NCBI GenBank assembly: GCA_027382625.1
Contig: JAJKFJ010022752.1
Location: forward strand, 1 to 64,000
From: Tetmemena sp. SeJ-2015
Lineage: Eukaryota; Ciliophora; Spirotrichea; Sporadotrichida; Oxytrichidae
DNA length: 64,000 nucleotides
Direction: 5' to 3'
Under the pieces are notes generated by a model that was given only the letters and a program-made list of their open reading frames with translations, made no database searches and was not told the DNA's origin. Made by a program: the position numbers and the translations under genes. Positions 45,620 to 57,638 of this stretch are shown here, one piece after another (within the stretch, counting starts at the first letter, position 1; every line of letters starts with the position of its first letter).

Positions 45620-46560
45620 TCAGAATTCCATATTCTGGAATTTTAAAATAAAAGTTTCATACTCCTTAATCATCTCTCCGAGTTTAATATCAGCTTTAGT
45701 GATCGCTTCTTCTCTTAAAATTGCCCTATCTTGCGGATTTTAAGACTCTAAAGATAATAGTATCTCATCCCTTTCTTTAAGGATGTCTTCATGCTTTTTA
45801 ATCAATATATCTAATTGAGCTCGAGCTAGTACTTTATCTGCAATCAAAGAATCTAAAAAAGGTAAGTTAAAATAATAATTTTACCACCGTTGTTCTAATT
45901 TAATTTTTGAGTCATCTTATTTTTCAAAATATCTAATAAGTTAATCAGTTACCTTGTCTTTAATGTATACCTTCAATATTTAAATTGGAGACATCTTCAT
46001 TTTTCAAAATAGAAAATAAGTTTATCAGTAACACACCTTGCCTTCATTGTTGGACTTCAAGGTTTAAATTTTGCAGGATTTCAATTATCAACCTGTCCCA
46101 AAGCAAAGGTTTTAACTTCCTCAGCTTTTTGTTGATTATCCGAAGGAGGCTGTTAAGCCTAGTTTGTGGGGCCTTGAGGTTATTCTTCTATCATTTGCGC
46201 TTTTCTCTTTTTAGTTACTCTCTCTATTCTGCCGTTCTTGAAATTACTCTTAGAAGTGAGCCTTTCAATTACTTGCACCTGAAAAATGTTTAATTTAAGA
46301 TAGTAAAAAATTTTACTTCATTGAATACGAATTCATTAGGGAGTTTTTGCATAGCTCTCCATTATTAGAAAGCCTTCACAGCTTATGCAACCTAAAAATC
46401 TTAGTAATATCTTTCTTACTTTAGAAGGGTTCTTCACTATCACGATGTACTCAATTGTTTCATAACCTTCGATGCTGAGGCCTCCAATAAACTGAGAGCT
46501 GACTACATCTGCAAGAATTACTACGATCTCTGTATCTTACTTTAAAATTTTATAAGTCAT
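45620..46560 (-). CDS. Unidentified protein with C-terminal coiled coil
   Basis: Starts MTYKILKQDTEIVVILADVV with GGLSIEGYETIEYIVIVKNP. A short GTAAGA...TTTAG interruption (about 28 nt, 46401-46428) is followed by VAQAVKAFQQWRAMQKLPNE. Downstream blocks are ERLTSKSNFKNGRIERVTKK, KAEEVKTFALGQVDNQNPAK and the helical end VLARAQLDILIKKHEDILKE to KFQNMEF, TGA 45620-45622. About 250-280 residues. No family recognised. It starts 50 bp from the first segment of the scrambled HD-domain gene. Confidence 0.55.
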
Positions 46561-46609
46561 ATTCAAAGTGAAAAATAAAGGATAAATTTATATTAAATAG
46601 AAAAGTTAA

Positions 46610-49052
46610 ATGGAGAAGGCAAAGAGAAAGATACGGAGCATTCAAGATCCAATTTATGGTTCCATTTCTCTATTCGAAAACTAAGAATCTCTTTGGGGCT
46701 AATGGGATTTCGTAGATAGTTTGCCATTCCAACGACTCAGAGGAATCCTCTAGTTAGGAGAATAATAAATTTAATTCTAGTTATCTTTATTTTTTTAATT
46801 TTACTTTGAAGGTAATCGTTATGGAAATTGATATGTCTCATTGGATTTTGGTTTTTGCTTCCAAGATCGGATCTTATGAAAATAACTTCTATATCTAACT
46901 CTGTAATTTGATCCTGAGAACAACCGACTATCTGCTTAACTTATAAATGAAATTTTTTAACAGAGATTATATCTTCACACGTCTTTGGAATAGATTCTTA
47001 GAAGATCTTTAGCCAGAACTCTCTTAGTAAAACATTTTCAAGAAGACTTTTACTCTCTTTGAGAGATTCATGTTCGGATTATAGGATAATATCAAACACT
47101 ACGTCTGTGAATTGTAAGTAGTCTTTAGTAGAATTCACCCTCTTGTCAAATTAAAAGTATTAGTTACTCTTTATTAGTACTTAAGAGAGCATAGCGTCTA
47201 TAATTTTCACTTTAGGATTCTAGTAGACTTGCTAATGTAAGTAAAATCTGTCTAGATAGATGTAAAAAATAAGAGTAAGATGTGCCACATCTCGAACTGG
47301 ACTTTTTAGTGGAAGCTAATAGAACCGTCTGAATAAAAATATTATAAATTTAGAATCGATTTTTAAAATTAGAAATAATATAAATTAATTCATTGGAGTA
47401 CGTTAAATACTCCCCCCGCCTGAATTAAATTTATAAGACTTTGAAATTAGAGTATCAGAATGGAACTTCTGATTAGGTTTTAAAATTAAAGATCTGACTT
47501 TCTGACTAATAGATAGATTAAACAGGATCGGCTCTGACTTTTTGACCAACTAAAAATTAGAGAGAGTTGAGCCCCATCTGGATAGATGTGTATTCCAAAT
47601 CAATTAGCCTTGTCATCCTTCCATTCTCTTTCATATACATCTCCATCTGCATGAATAATCAGCACTGGTCCAAGTAGAAGCCGATGTGTGCCCAAGGTGT
47701 GCCACATGGTGAGCTGAGAGGTACTCCACGCAGGGGGAGTTGGAACCCCCTAGGATGACCTCCCCATCCGCCCTCACTTTCACGGCTGGACTTAACAGTC
47801 TCTTCTTGCTCTGATACCTAACACTGTTCTTCTCCTCTCCACTAGACCTACTTCACATGAAACACAGGTACACACAGACACACTGCCTCCGGTCATCCTA
47901 GGGGGTTCCAACTCCCCCTGCGTGGAGTACCTCTCAGCTCACCATGTGGCACACCTTGGGCACACATCGGCTTCTACTTGGACCAGTGCTGATTATTCAT
48001 GCAGATGGAGATGTATATGAAAGAGAATGGAAGGATGACAAGGCTAATTGATTTGGAATACACATCTATCCAGATGGGGCTCAACTCTCTCTAATTTTTA
48101 GTTGGTCAAAAAGTCAGAGCCGATCCTGTTTAATCTATCTATTAGTCAGAAAGTCAGATCTTTAATTTTAAAACCTAATCAGAAGTTCCATTCTGATACT
48201 CTAATTTCAAAGTCTTATAAATTTAATTCAGGCGGGGGGAGTATTTAACGTACTCCAATGAATTAATTTATATTATTTCTAATTTTAAAAATCGATTCTA
48301 AATTTATAATATTTTTTTATTTTTATCTGCTCTCACTATGCTATTTGCTATAACTCTGTTTAGATCAAAATTAGATTTAGAGAAACCGATATTATGGCAA
48401 TCTCTGGTACTTTTAAATTAAAATCTAAGCTATTTAATAATTTAGAGTATTCTAAATCAATGAGATATTCTAGTTTGTCAGAGTCGAACCCGGACAGCTT
48501 ATTAGCAACTATGTTGTAATTCCATAACCCTATAATGAAGTTGTTAATTTAAAGAGAATTACTTTCTTCGCTCTCTGGAGCAAGGGCTTCTATATATCTA
48601 ACTATTTACGAGATATCCTATTTATCAATGTCAATGTATGTAGTATCAACAATATAGTCTAAAATCTCTCTGGTATATGATTCATGGTTTCTTGAAGGGA
48701 CCCCAAAGACTCTAAATGATCAGAAATTGTTTAATCTTACCTAGATAATTCAGGAGAAAACTGTCAGTCGAAGAAATGACTATAAGTAGCATGGCCAACG
48801 TCGTGGAGGAGACCTGCTGCAGATAGTACCAGAGTTAAACTAAATTTATAAATATTCTAAAATTAGAAAAGTTTCATGCGATCTAGAACACCCGTCATAA
48901 AAGTCTTTGACCACTTAGTCAGCAGGGCTGAGTAACTCTCTTGATTACTGAAGTCTTTCAGTGTATTTTGTAGTTAAGTATGAAGTCCCGATTGAATGAG
49001 AGTAGCGCGAGTGAGTCGCTCCAGGAAATAACAAGTGTACGGAACCTAACTA
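46610..49052. CDS. Scrambled SAMHD1-like HD-domain dNTP triphosphohydrolase
   Basis: The N-terminus is on the + strand at 46610-46758 (MEKAKRKIRSIQDPIYGSIS, then FVDSLPFQRLRGILQLG). The rest is on the - strand from 49052 downward: HLLFPGATHSRYSHSIGTSY, SAAGLLHDVGHATYSHFFD (HD metal site), NHESYTREILDYIVDTTYID, LWNYNIVANKLSGFDSDKLE, CHNIGFSKSNFDLNRVIANS, GSISFHQKVQFEMWHI, YLDRFYLHQQVYQNPKVKII, VVFDIILQSEHESLKESKSL and NPMRHINFHNDYL (about 46800). The order follows SAMHD1 and plant/protist relatives. The two halves share pointer TAGTTAGG in opposite orientation. IESs lie at 48837, 48403 and 47335. A TGA directly after SHFFD, a GTAAG...TTTAG 29-nt interruption, and a one-base slip in a T-run near 47256 remain. 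The C-terminal end beyond NDYL was not found. Confidence 0.85.
46751..46758 (+). repeat. Scrambled-gene pointer TAGTTAGG, first copy
   Basis: End of the + strand N-terminal MDS. The identical 8-mer occurs inverted at 49045-49052 at the start of the next MDS. Joining through it gives RLRGILQLGSVHLLFPGATH in one frame. Confidence 0.88.
47335..48326. mobile_element. 992-bp palindromic germline element acting as an IES, pointer AT
   Basis: Near-perfect inverted repeat. Arms of about 426 bp (47335-47760) and 434 bp (47891-48324) flank a 130-nt unique loop. It interrupts the HD-domain gene. Removing 992 bp between the two AT pointers (47333-47334 and 48325-48326) joins NSIVRADSDGSISFHQKVQF in frame. 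No coding frame recognised inside. Foldback or MITE-like origin is inferred. Confidence 0.85.
48403..48458. other. IES, 56 bp, pointer AATC (GATT on coding strand)
   Basis: AATC at 48399-48402 and 48455-48458. Excision gives EYLIDCHNIGFSKSNF, matching the SAMHD1-like layout. Confidence 0.9.
48837..48873. other. IES, 37 bp, pointer AGTT (AACT on coding strand)
   Basis: AGTT at 48833-48836 and 48870-48873. Excision gives CSRSHETLVLSAAGLLHDVG. Confidence 0.9.
49045..49052 (-). repeat. Scrambled-gene pointer TAGTTAGG, inverted copy
   Basis: Reads TAGTTAGG on the minus strand, followed directly by TTCCGTACACTTG, the continuation of the HD-domain protein. Confidence 0.88.
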
Positions 49053-49059
49053 TAAATAA

Positions 49060-51060
49060 ACTTGATTTATTTAAAAAGGTTGATTCATAGGATATTAACC
49101 CTCTGGAATTTAATTGTCTGATTTTAAGTGGTTTTAGAGGCACTATGTAGATTTCTTTAATTTTCACAGCTAAAGATTGGTTCCATTGGCTTAATTCAAG
49201 GTCTATATTAATAAAACATTGAGTTTTTCAGCATGCAGGTTTCGGACTCTCTTGGAATGTTTCTATTAACTAACGGGAAATCAACTTAGAGTAGTGCAAT
49301 GTGTGGTTAGATTATTAGACACTTTATAATTTGATGGCAATTTACAGCAAACCACTAATTTCAAAAGCAATATTAGCGCGAAAAAAAAATTCGCGTGCTG
49401 GTAAGTACATAGACCTAGATATAAGTAACTAAAGATCCTGCTTTTGTTGCGTAATGATATTTACTATGCCAAAAAGTTCTATATTGGTGATGATTAGGAC
49501 TTAAAGTCAATTCATTATTTAGCCAGTTACCTTTAAAGGCTAGAAATAAACAATGTGATCTAATACGGTGCAAGTTAAAAGAAGGATAGATCTTGAACTA
49601 GTAATTGTAACAATTTTAGACATTAAATAGAATGCATTGCATTCTGAACAGATCTAGTATTCATGATAGTCCAATGGATTTGTCGATATCTGATAGACGC
49701 AAGCGAAAGGTTAATTCTAGCATTCAAGCTAAAGACTTTACATCACTAATGATTAGATGAACTAAGCTTCAATTAACTATTTGCGCTTTCGTCATATCCA
49801 GTAAATCAACAGAATAGCATCATAGATTGATTGCAGTTTGAAATCTCTAATCTATTATCTGATCAAATCTAAACTTGAGTTAAAGTCACTTTGACTATTT
49901 TAAAATTATCTTTTATATGAAATTACATTATGGCACTATATCTTGATGTGAATTTTATTGATCTTGGTAAAAGCCTGCGTTTAGCTGGTTTAAGTGTACC
50001 TTTATAATCTTTTTCCTACTAAATTCTAGTAAGTCATGGTTCTTAGACAATAAACATATGCTCAACCCATGTCAGTATTTAATTTGATCATGTATTTTTT
50101 TAATTTGAGCATACTGTATTTTTACAAGATCTATGTCTTTAAAATAATAAAAAACTACTCCTAAATTCCATCGGGTTAATAAGTTGGCTCATTTACCATT
50201 GATGATAAGTACTAAAATATAATTTAACTAATCTGGCTTCTTAAGTGAAGTTACAATTAGTTATTCATCTGAACCACCTTATAGAATTGCCGATATAGAA
50301 TCCTATTTAATAATACCCATCAATACTTTAGCTCTTTGTCATAAATAAGCCAAAAAGTATCTGTGAAAAAAGATAACGCTTGAATTCCATGAGAGATAGT
50401 TTCCTTTTAAAGTACTTTTATGTAAAAATACTATCCGAATATCTCTATTTAACTATCTGAAATTGCCTTCACTTTCGATTTTGAAATCTAATCTTAATTT
50501 TAAATAGTGATAAATTTGGTGTTTTCTATTATCTTATGAATTTCGCATTTTCAGGATTTCGAGGTGTGTTAATCTTAATTTCTTATGAAGCTGGAAATCT
50601 CCCCATAAATTTCTTTTGACTTTGCTTCTCCAGTCTTTTCATTTTTGATTAAATATCTTAAATGTAGACGGCACCAGTTTCAATTAGTTAACACCCTTCT
50701 TTTGCAGTCTTAAATTATAAACAATGATTAGAAATTGAATTAATAAAACTAATTAAAATGATTGATGCATCAGAAAAAATTAAATAGAATTGATGAAATT
50801 TCTATTATTTTTTAGATACAATGTTTAATTTTAATGTTGCTGATTTATGGTAACTAACTTTAATTAAATTAAAATAGTCAATTTATGAAGAAGATTTTCT
50901 AGTTTAATGGAATTGATTCTTAAAGTTTAGTATTTCTCTCTCTATCTATCTTAAATCAAATCATGAATTATTGTACTCTAAATTAATCTTCATATTTGGG
51001 GATCAAGATAGATTGGTGTTGATTTGTCATTATAAATTTATATAAAAATATCATAATCTT
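49060..51060. other. ~2-kb AT-rich stretch without recognised genes
   Basis: Between the two scrambled loci. No frame with conserved features on either strand and no repeat or RNA gene recognised. It is a candidate for DNA eliminated from the soma. Confidence 0.4.
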
Positions 51061-51104
51061 TCGCTAATGTCTACGGGGAAGAGCCGCAAGGCTAATTTAA
51101 AAAG

Positions 51105-53256
51105 ATGAAGCTCCGCTCTTATTCGAACAGCAACCTCAAAACTAGAATCCTTTCGAGTAAGTTATAATTTTAAAAAATTAACACAAAATATGCTCTTACT
51201 TATCTATGGCTTCTTTAGTTCAACAGTAAGGCCTGATGATATTGAAGGCGATGATATCGCTGGATATATTTTAACCTTTTTAATAAAAAAATATATCTTT
51301 GAGATATAAGGGGAAAGTAGCTACGTTTTTGAAACAGAGCAAACACGAAATGTCAGCTGATTTAATTTACCAATATTATGATGAGATTTAATTTATGATC
51401 AATACATGGCAAAGCATCAATGTAAGAATTTCTTAAAGACCTAAGAACCTTTAATTTAGTCGGAGAGACTTATATTGATCAATCAATTGTTGACGAACTT
51501 GAAAGCTCGTAAGTAAAATTACAGATAAAGATGGTAAACCATATTCAAGAACAATCAATAGGATAAAAATAAACTTCAGTGATACGTTTCTCAACAAAAC
51601 TAGGCTATTTTTAGTTGTTATTGATTAGTTGTCTAACTTTATGACTTAGGAATTTACCTGAGGATGTCAAGAGAAGGATCATTTAAGAGGCAGAGAAAAA
51701 TCTAGTAAAGAAACTATCGCCACTCTAAACCTATTTCTCTCTGGTCAAGGGTTTTATCGCAATCGGTATCCTATATGCACCAAAGAACTTTTACAACGGA
51801 GGGTGGGCTTGGGCTATTGGATCTATGGTTTTCAGTTTCTTCTTTACCCTAGTATGCTTACTCAAGCTGATTCAAGCAAGAACTGGCTATATAAATCTTA
51901 GATAAATTTAAACTGCATGCGGAGGAGGATCATTCTCAGATATCGGATACAAGGCATGGGACTTCCTGGCAAGATCGTAGCTGATATTTTGATGGCAGTG
52001 CAGCAGATCGGATTCTGCGTCGGTATGGTGTACTTCGTAGTTACAAGTCTCAAAGAAGTGGTTGACGAATGGGGTGACGTAGACTCTAACATTATTTACT
52101 ATGGTAAGATTCATGATTTCAGAAATCAGCATCAACCTTATTTGTATAACAAGCATTATATTTGGGCAATATTATGAATACGATAGGGAAGGTGTTATAA
52201 ATGATTTGGTTAATAAAGAATATGTGATAGTTTTGTAATTGGATATGACCAAGCTTTTGCTTGGCTTAGTCTGAATAATAGATGTATTACTCAATCATTC
52301 CAGGTCCAGATGTTAAATCCAGAGCAGAAAATTAGGATTAAGAAAGAGAAACCGATTATTCCATAGTCAACAATCTTTTCCCTTTTGGTAGGATTGCACA
52401 GCCTTAAGTGGTATAAGCAGGGGATTGTAAAAGAGACTGGAGTGCTTGCTAGTGTTCCCACTAAGGACAAAAATTTATCAGACTTGTTGCCCAGCGCGAT
52501 ACATAGCACAACGCAAAACGCAGCGATGACTACTCTATTCATATTCTTAAGCCACATTCGCTTTCTTGATTTGGGCATCCTGCCATACATGTAGCCGTCA
52601 ATGATCAAGTTAGCTTTAGATATATAGTTAAGTTTAATGCGTAATGCAATTTTAGCTGGGAAGACCATAAGAGTGTAGGTGAAGATAACATTTATACTGA
52701 AAACCAGCTTGATAGCATAACGAAGCCCCCTGAGTTTAGCAAGGAAGTGATAACTGCAATATCCTTAGTTGATCTCCATATACGAACAGATTGAAAGTAG
52801 CAAAGCCAGAGTATAAAATCATCACAGTCATCAAGACGAAAGTCAATATCTTAGGGAACACTTCGGGCTTTTAAGTAACCTCAAGAATTGGAATGACCAC
52901 TCCGATACCTTCATAAGAATAAATGGCCGAGCCTATCATAGTAAGCCAAGTGTCAGTATTGAAGGCAGGTACATTCACACCCCACCCATGGTCCCTCACT
53001 TGAAGGCATCTTTTAATAACTTAAATTATGATAAGTATGCACGCAAAGACTATTATAGAGATGGCAATAATCAAGATGAGCAGGTCAGCTTGAAAAGTAA
53101 ATATGAATTTCATTTTTGTATTTAGAGCTATGAGATAAGTCCACGAGAATTTCTCAATCTTTCTCACAAAAGTTTCATTAAAATTAAAGAGAAGATTTAA
53201 TTGTTTTAAAGTTAATGGTGCGCACAAAACAAAAGTTGCGATTCCTATACAAATAA
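51105..53256. CDS. Scrambled AAAP-type amino-acid transporter
   Basis: The N-terminal half is on + (51105-52148): MKLRSYSNSNLKTRILSS, VKRRIIQEAEKNLVKKLSPL, SLVKGFIAIGILYAPKNFYN, GGWAWAIGSMVFSFFFTLVC, KLIQARTGYINL, SFSDIGYKAW and ADILMAVQQIGFCVGMVYFV. The second half is on - (53256 down to TGA 52291-52293): CIGIATFVLCAPLTLKQLN, ETFVRKIEKFSW, FQADLLILIIAISIIVFACI, WLTMIGSAIYSYEGIGVVIP, FPKILTFVLMTVMILYSGFA, GLRYAIKLVFSINVIFTYTL and SFTIPCLYHLRLCNP. Order and motifs (GIGILxxPKxFxNGG; IYSYEGIGVVIP) match AAAP/SLC36-like transporters. Pointer TTATTTGTATA links the halves. Smaller slips near 51950 and 52720, and interruptions at 51170-51220 and 51240-51660, remain. Confidence 0.85.
52138..52148 (+). 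repeat. Scrambled-gene pointer TTATTTGTATA, first copy
   Basis: 11-mer at the end of the + strand half. After removing a 19-nt GTAAG...TTCAG interval (52104-52122) the frame reads NIIYYEISINLICIGIATFV across the join. Confidence 0.88.
53246..53256 (-). repeat. Scrambled-gene pointer TTATTTGTATA, inverted copy
   Basis: Exact 11-mer on the minus strand, followed by GGAATCGCAACTTTTG, the start of the second half of the transporter. Confidence 0.88.
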
Positions 53257-53269
53257 AGCTTTTCCCCCT

Positions 53270-53460
53270 GAGGTAATATAATAAAAGGGAAAATTTTAAA
53301 AAAATTTTTTTAATTTAATCCTTAGTTTTCTTATTTTTATATAGAAAAAAAAATTTTTTGCACTAAAAAACTAAAATTTTAACCTTTTTAAAAAAAAAAA
53401 GGAAAATAAAAAACCCTTTTAAAATTTTGTTTTTAAAAAACTGTTTTTCAAATTCAGAAT
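53270..53460. other. Homopolymer-rich patch
   Basis: Dense runs of A and T with few other bases, similar in character to 6930-7080. It may be a low-quality assembly patch next to the scrambled transporter. Confidence 0.4.
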
Positions 53461-53559
53461 ATCTTTTCATTTATTTTTCCTGGTCAAATTATGATTTCAA
53501 TGCTTTGAAATCATTTTGAAATTCTAAATGGGATAGTCCTATATCTCTTAATAAGACTA

Positions 53560-56460
53560 TTCTTCTTGATAAGATTCTATAATATTCTGATTACTAGTTG
53601 TAAACATTTGCTTCTTGCTTGGACTTCTTTTAGCTAAATTAGACTTGTGTGAGTTCCAATGCTACAAGAAAGCTTACTCATCTTGTCGTTAAAGATAGAT
53701 TTCGGCTTTGTGAGTTTATCATCATAGTCAATCAGCTATATCAATTTCTAATATGGTTCATCAGGTGAAAAGTAAATTTGTAGCTTACCTCATCCTCTAA
53801 ATTAACTTCCTAGTCTTGTGCTTTTAAACAATCATTCTGCTATTTTCTCACTGATCTCTAACTCAACGCTTACTTATGCTTTGTAGATGCACCCTCTTTT
53901 GATTGTTTTAAATGCTGATTAATAGGCTAATTGTGAGTTTTGTCTATTCCAATGTCCGTCTTTCCATTAAGTTATGACTTTTTCTTCTCCTCTTTCTAAC
54001 TCGCTTTTGGGATATATTTTGGAGCAACTTAATTAGTGCTGCTGTTATTTTTCTGCTTCAACACTTTTCTAAGATCTGCTTGGTGCTTTTACAAATTTGT
54101 CTTTTTGTTACTCTCTTCAGATATTTACTACCTACTACCCTTCCCTGATAAAGTAGTGGGGACGAGAGTCTTAACAGAAGCTTTAGCGAGCAAGGATTAA
54201 GAGCTTGCTTGACTCATCCTGTGACTGTGCAGGCTTTAAATAGAAGAGGTGCTGTATTGCTTATTCAACTACTTGGTTTACTAATAGTCTGAATGCAGGG
54301 TGGAGATCTAATTAGAACGCAGAATTTTCTCCCTAGAATTAAACTGACGAGGGCTTGCGAAATCTTATGAACTCTTTAATCCAGCTTAGCTAAGAAGGTT
54401 TCTATTCTTCTCGTTAAAATTCTCTCTATAAGTCTATATTGAAAAGTAAGTGGTAAAGATATATTTATATTAGAATATATCCGACTATCTAAAGGCTCTT
54501 CCATTTCGTCTGCAATTTTGATGTTTGAATAAGGCTAGATACTCGTCCTATCAAGTGGTGTGTTAACCACACTTTGTAACTGCACACTTATTGGCTGTTA
54601 GAGCTACATTTAAGAAACTTGCTGTACAGCATTTATACATTTAAATTTAAATTAAATTAAATTATTTATGAAGGAATTTTGAGTATTTTAAATAGAGTTT
54701 AGATTAACTTTGAGTTCCCTTTAGGAATAGGAGTTCTGAATCTTTTGCTCGCGCAGTTTAATTCACATTTTAGGCAAATGGAAGCTTCATAAAGCTCTGG
54801 GGGAATTTTTGAGTCAAATATTTGCTCTAGTCCTTTTTTAAATGCTTGTGAGTTGATTGATCTAGGTTGAAAGATTGGAGTTTAGAGGAGCCTTGCGAAG
54901 ATATAATCTAGTGCTTATTGTACCCTCCTCTACTTTTAAATAAAGAAAGTGATAATTTAAATTTTAGATTAGGTTGGAGTAAAGTCCTGGAGAATACATT
55001 TTTAAAAGGCTGGGAGGGACTTGGTTTCTCAGTTAGTAGGGCCCTACTCTCCGCTTTTTAGAGTGCATTATGAGTAACCATCATTCGCTTCTAATTTAGA
55101 ATGGGGCTCATCTTCAAAGAAAGACTTTGGGTTTTGAGAATCTCTCTTGCATTCCTTGTATAAGCAGAATTATATATTTCATCTTCATTGCTACTGAGAA
55201 TAAGAAAATAGATTAATGATACTTTATAGATAAATTACTACTGATCTATCTGGGAAATTTTGATCGAAGCTGTAATTAGTTTGGACTCAGAATTATTACA
55301 TCTACAATAAAATAATGTTGAGGATAATAATCCAAATGAAATCTCTTTCAAGTGAGAGTGGATCTTGGTTGATCTATTCTTAATGTAACTCAGAGACTCC
55401 TCATAGAGAATTTGCACTCGATTATTCTCATGCGGAGGTTGTGGGGAAAAGTACTAATTATGACTCAAAAGGTATTTCGATCAAATAATATTTTAAAATA
55501 ATCTGCCTTCAGCCTATTTTGCTTGAGGCTGGTTCTTCCTTACTTAATCATTATGATGCAGCCTGTTCGGATATTTCAAAGTAGCTTCGTTAGCCTGATA
55601 ATTTTGGTTTAGAGTTGATGATACTTAACTCACTTTAGTTTTCAAAATGGCCTGTGATTTGTTTACTTAGTCACTCTTGATAAAACTTAAATTTTCCCTT
55701 AATTTTGATCAAAGAAGATGCATTGTTTGATAAATTACTGTTTCTTTCACTTTAGATCTTTCCCTGTCTCTATATGATATACCCCGAATATTACTACTAT
55801 AGATTATTTTGAGACACGCTGCAGAGCTGATACTTATTGCAGCTTTGGCTTGACTGAGGGGAGTTTCGTATTCTGACTACCTCTACTGCATCAATTAACC
55901 AAACATCATGGAGTTTCCCTTCATATTTCTAGAGGTGGGAGTTACATCAATATTAGCTTTTATTAGAGCTATATCGTTTAGGTGCTTGGAAAGATTGTAC
56001 TTATGGATAGTGCTCTGAATATTATGCGTCTTGTTAAAAATTTTGTCCTTCAATTGATCTTGCCTCTGTTATACTTTTGCAAGTAGCAAATCTTACTCCT
56101 TTGATTGCTGCTGTACTTTCTACTGTGATCTTTCAAATCTCAAATATAAACTGAAAATAAAGATGATATAAATTTACTCACATTTTATTAAGAGTCAGAG
56201 TTCTTTTAAGGGATTTAAATTTCTTAAGATTCAAGTTTATTAGGCTTCCTAATTTCTTCCTCTAATTCATCTTCATCAAGAAGCGGCTTTCCAAATTCCT
56301 CGAGAATAGTATTCTATAGTGCATATCTGCCTTGCTCTTTTTATATCTGGGTAGTTTAATTGCTCTAAACTCTAGCCGATAGCTGCTGCTCTCTTCTTTG
56401 GACTAATCTGCTGTGGGATTTATTATTGCTCTATGATTCAAATGCATAAATTATGAATTC
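53560..56460 (-). CDS. Unidentified N/S/Q-rich protein
   Basis: Minus-strand coding blocks include SKAGRYALQNTILEEFGKPL (near the 5' end, about 56300), LLDEDELEEEIRKPNKLESQ, KRDSQNPKSFFEDEPHSKLE, and near the 3' end DDKLTKPKSIFNDKMSKLS. Glutamine codons TAA/TAG are frequent. Many frame changes indicate several introns or IESs. No domain recognised. Both ends are approximate. Confidence 0.4.
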
Positions 56461-56469
56461 AAATTATGA

Positions 56470-57600
56470 TTCTTGAGTTGAACCTACTAACTATAGATTT
56501 AGCTCCTTAGGGCGTAATCTCTGGCATAACTTCACTAATTAGCGTATCCTCAAAATGTTTATATCACTATTATAAACTATGATGATATGATGATATGATT
56601 ATATACTCAAGTGAGAGTCTTTCAATCTCTGTTGAAAATTTGAAATGCTCCCTGGCTGAGAGAAACTGATTAGTTTGAGTCTAAGGGGGCTGCTTACTTA
56701 GATTCAGTTTGCTATGGGATGTGATAAGCTATCTGGATGATGATTGTATGGAAGTGCTAAACTGAGGGTGGTGAAGAGTGAAAGCATTTATATTCAAGAG
56801 TGAGTTATTGCTTTTAGAGTGTTAATTGATGGAAATGAATTGCTGCTTTTAATTAGACTGGATACTGTTCGATTATTCATTTGTATTTGGCATTCTCCTA
56901 TTTATCAAAAGACTTGTGTATTAAATAAGAAAAAAATTAAAGACTCGCAACAACGGAATTATAGATATCTGAGTAGTGCTTATCAGAGGGTGAAATCATT
57001 TATGATACAATCGTATTCGTATTTGAGTTATAATCTTTCATTCTAAGTTTTCTCACTGGGCTTTCATGAGGAAACTATTCATTATAGATTGAGTCAAATA
57101 AATTAGTGAAGTTTTAAGAAAAATTAGTGCTCTTTTATATGATCAAAGACTTACTTTATTTTTAAGAATATAATTAATTCATCATTATAAAATGAGATAA
57201 ATGTAATTTAAATTATAAAGATTATTTAACTCTATTACAATGATTATTTTATATCTCACAAATTTTTGAAGATTGATTTAAATTTATGAAATAATTGATT
57301 TGAGATCTTTATCTAGCAAACTGAACTTATGATTCGGTGATTTGTAAAGCGATTACACACTTGGAGATTTGATAATTGATTTAACCTTTTTGATATTCAG
57401 TTTCTTATTTGCATACTCATCCTTCTCACTCAAAAGTATAATGTTTATAAGTAGACAACTTATTTTAATGAAAAGCTTTTATCTATCTAGGAGTACAATC
57501 TAATGCTAGAGAGACTTCTTTTAATCATAGATTTTGATTTGGTGCGCATTTATCAATTCAAAAAGTGCAAAATTGAAGACCTATTTACTTAGTTATCTCT
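56470..57600. other. AT-rich stretch, no convincing gene
   Basis: A 75-codon plus-strand frame at 56819-57046 has no family resemblance and an intergenic-like composition, so I do not annotate it as a gene. Confidence 0.35.
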
Positions 57601-57638
57601 TCTAGCTCATCATTTAACTGCTTTCTTGAAATTTCTCT

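Noticed and set aside
56819..57046. 75-codon plus-strand frame
   Set aside because: AT-rich with no resemblance to a protein family; it sits in an otherwise empty stretch.
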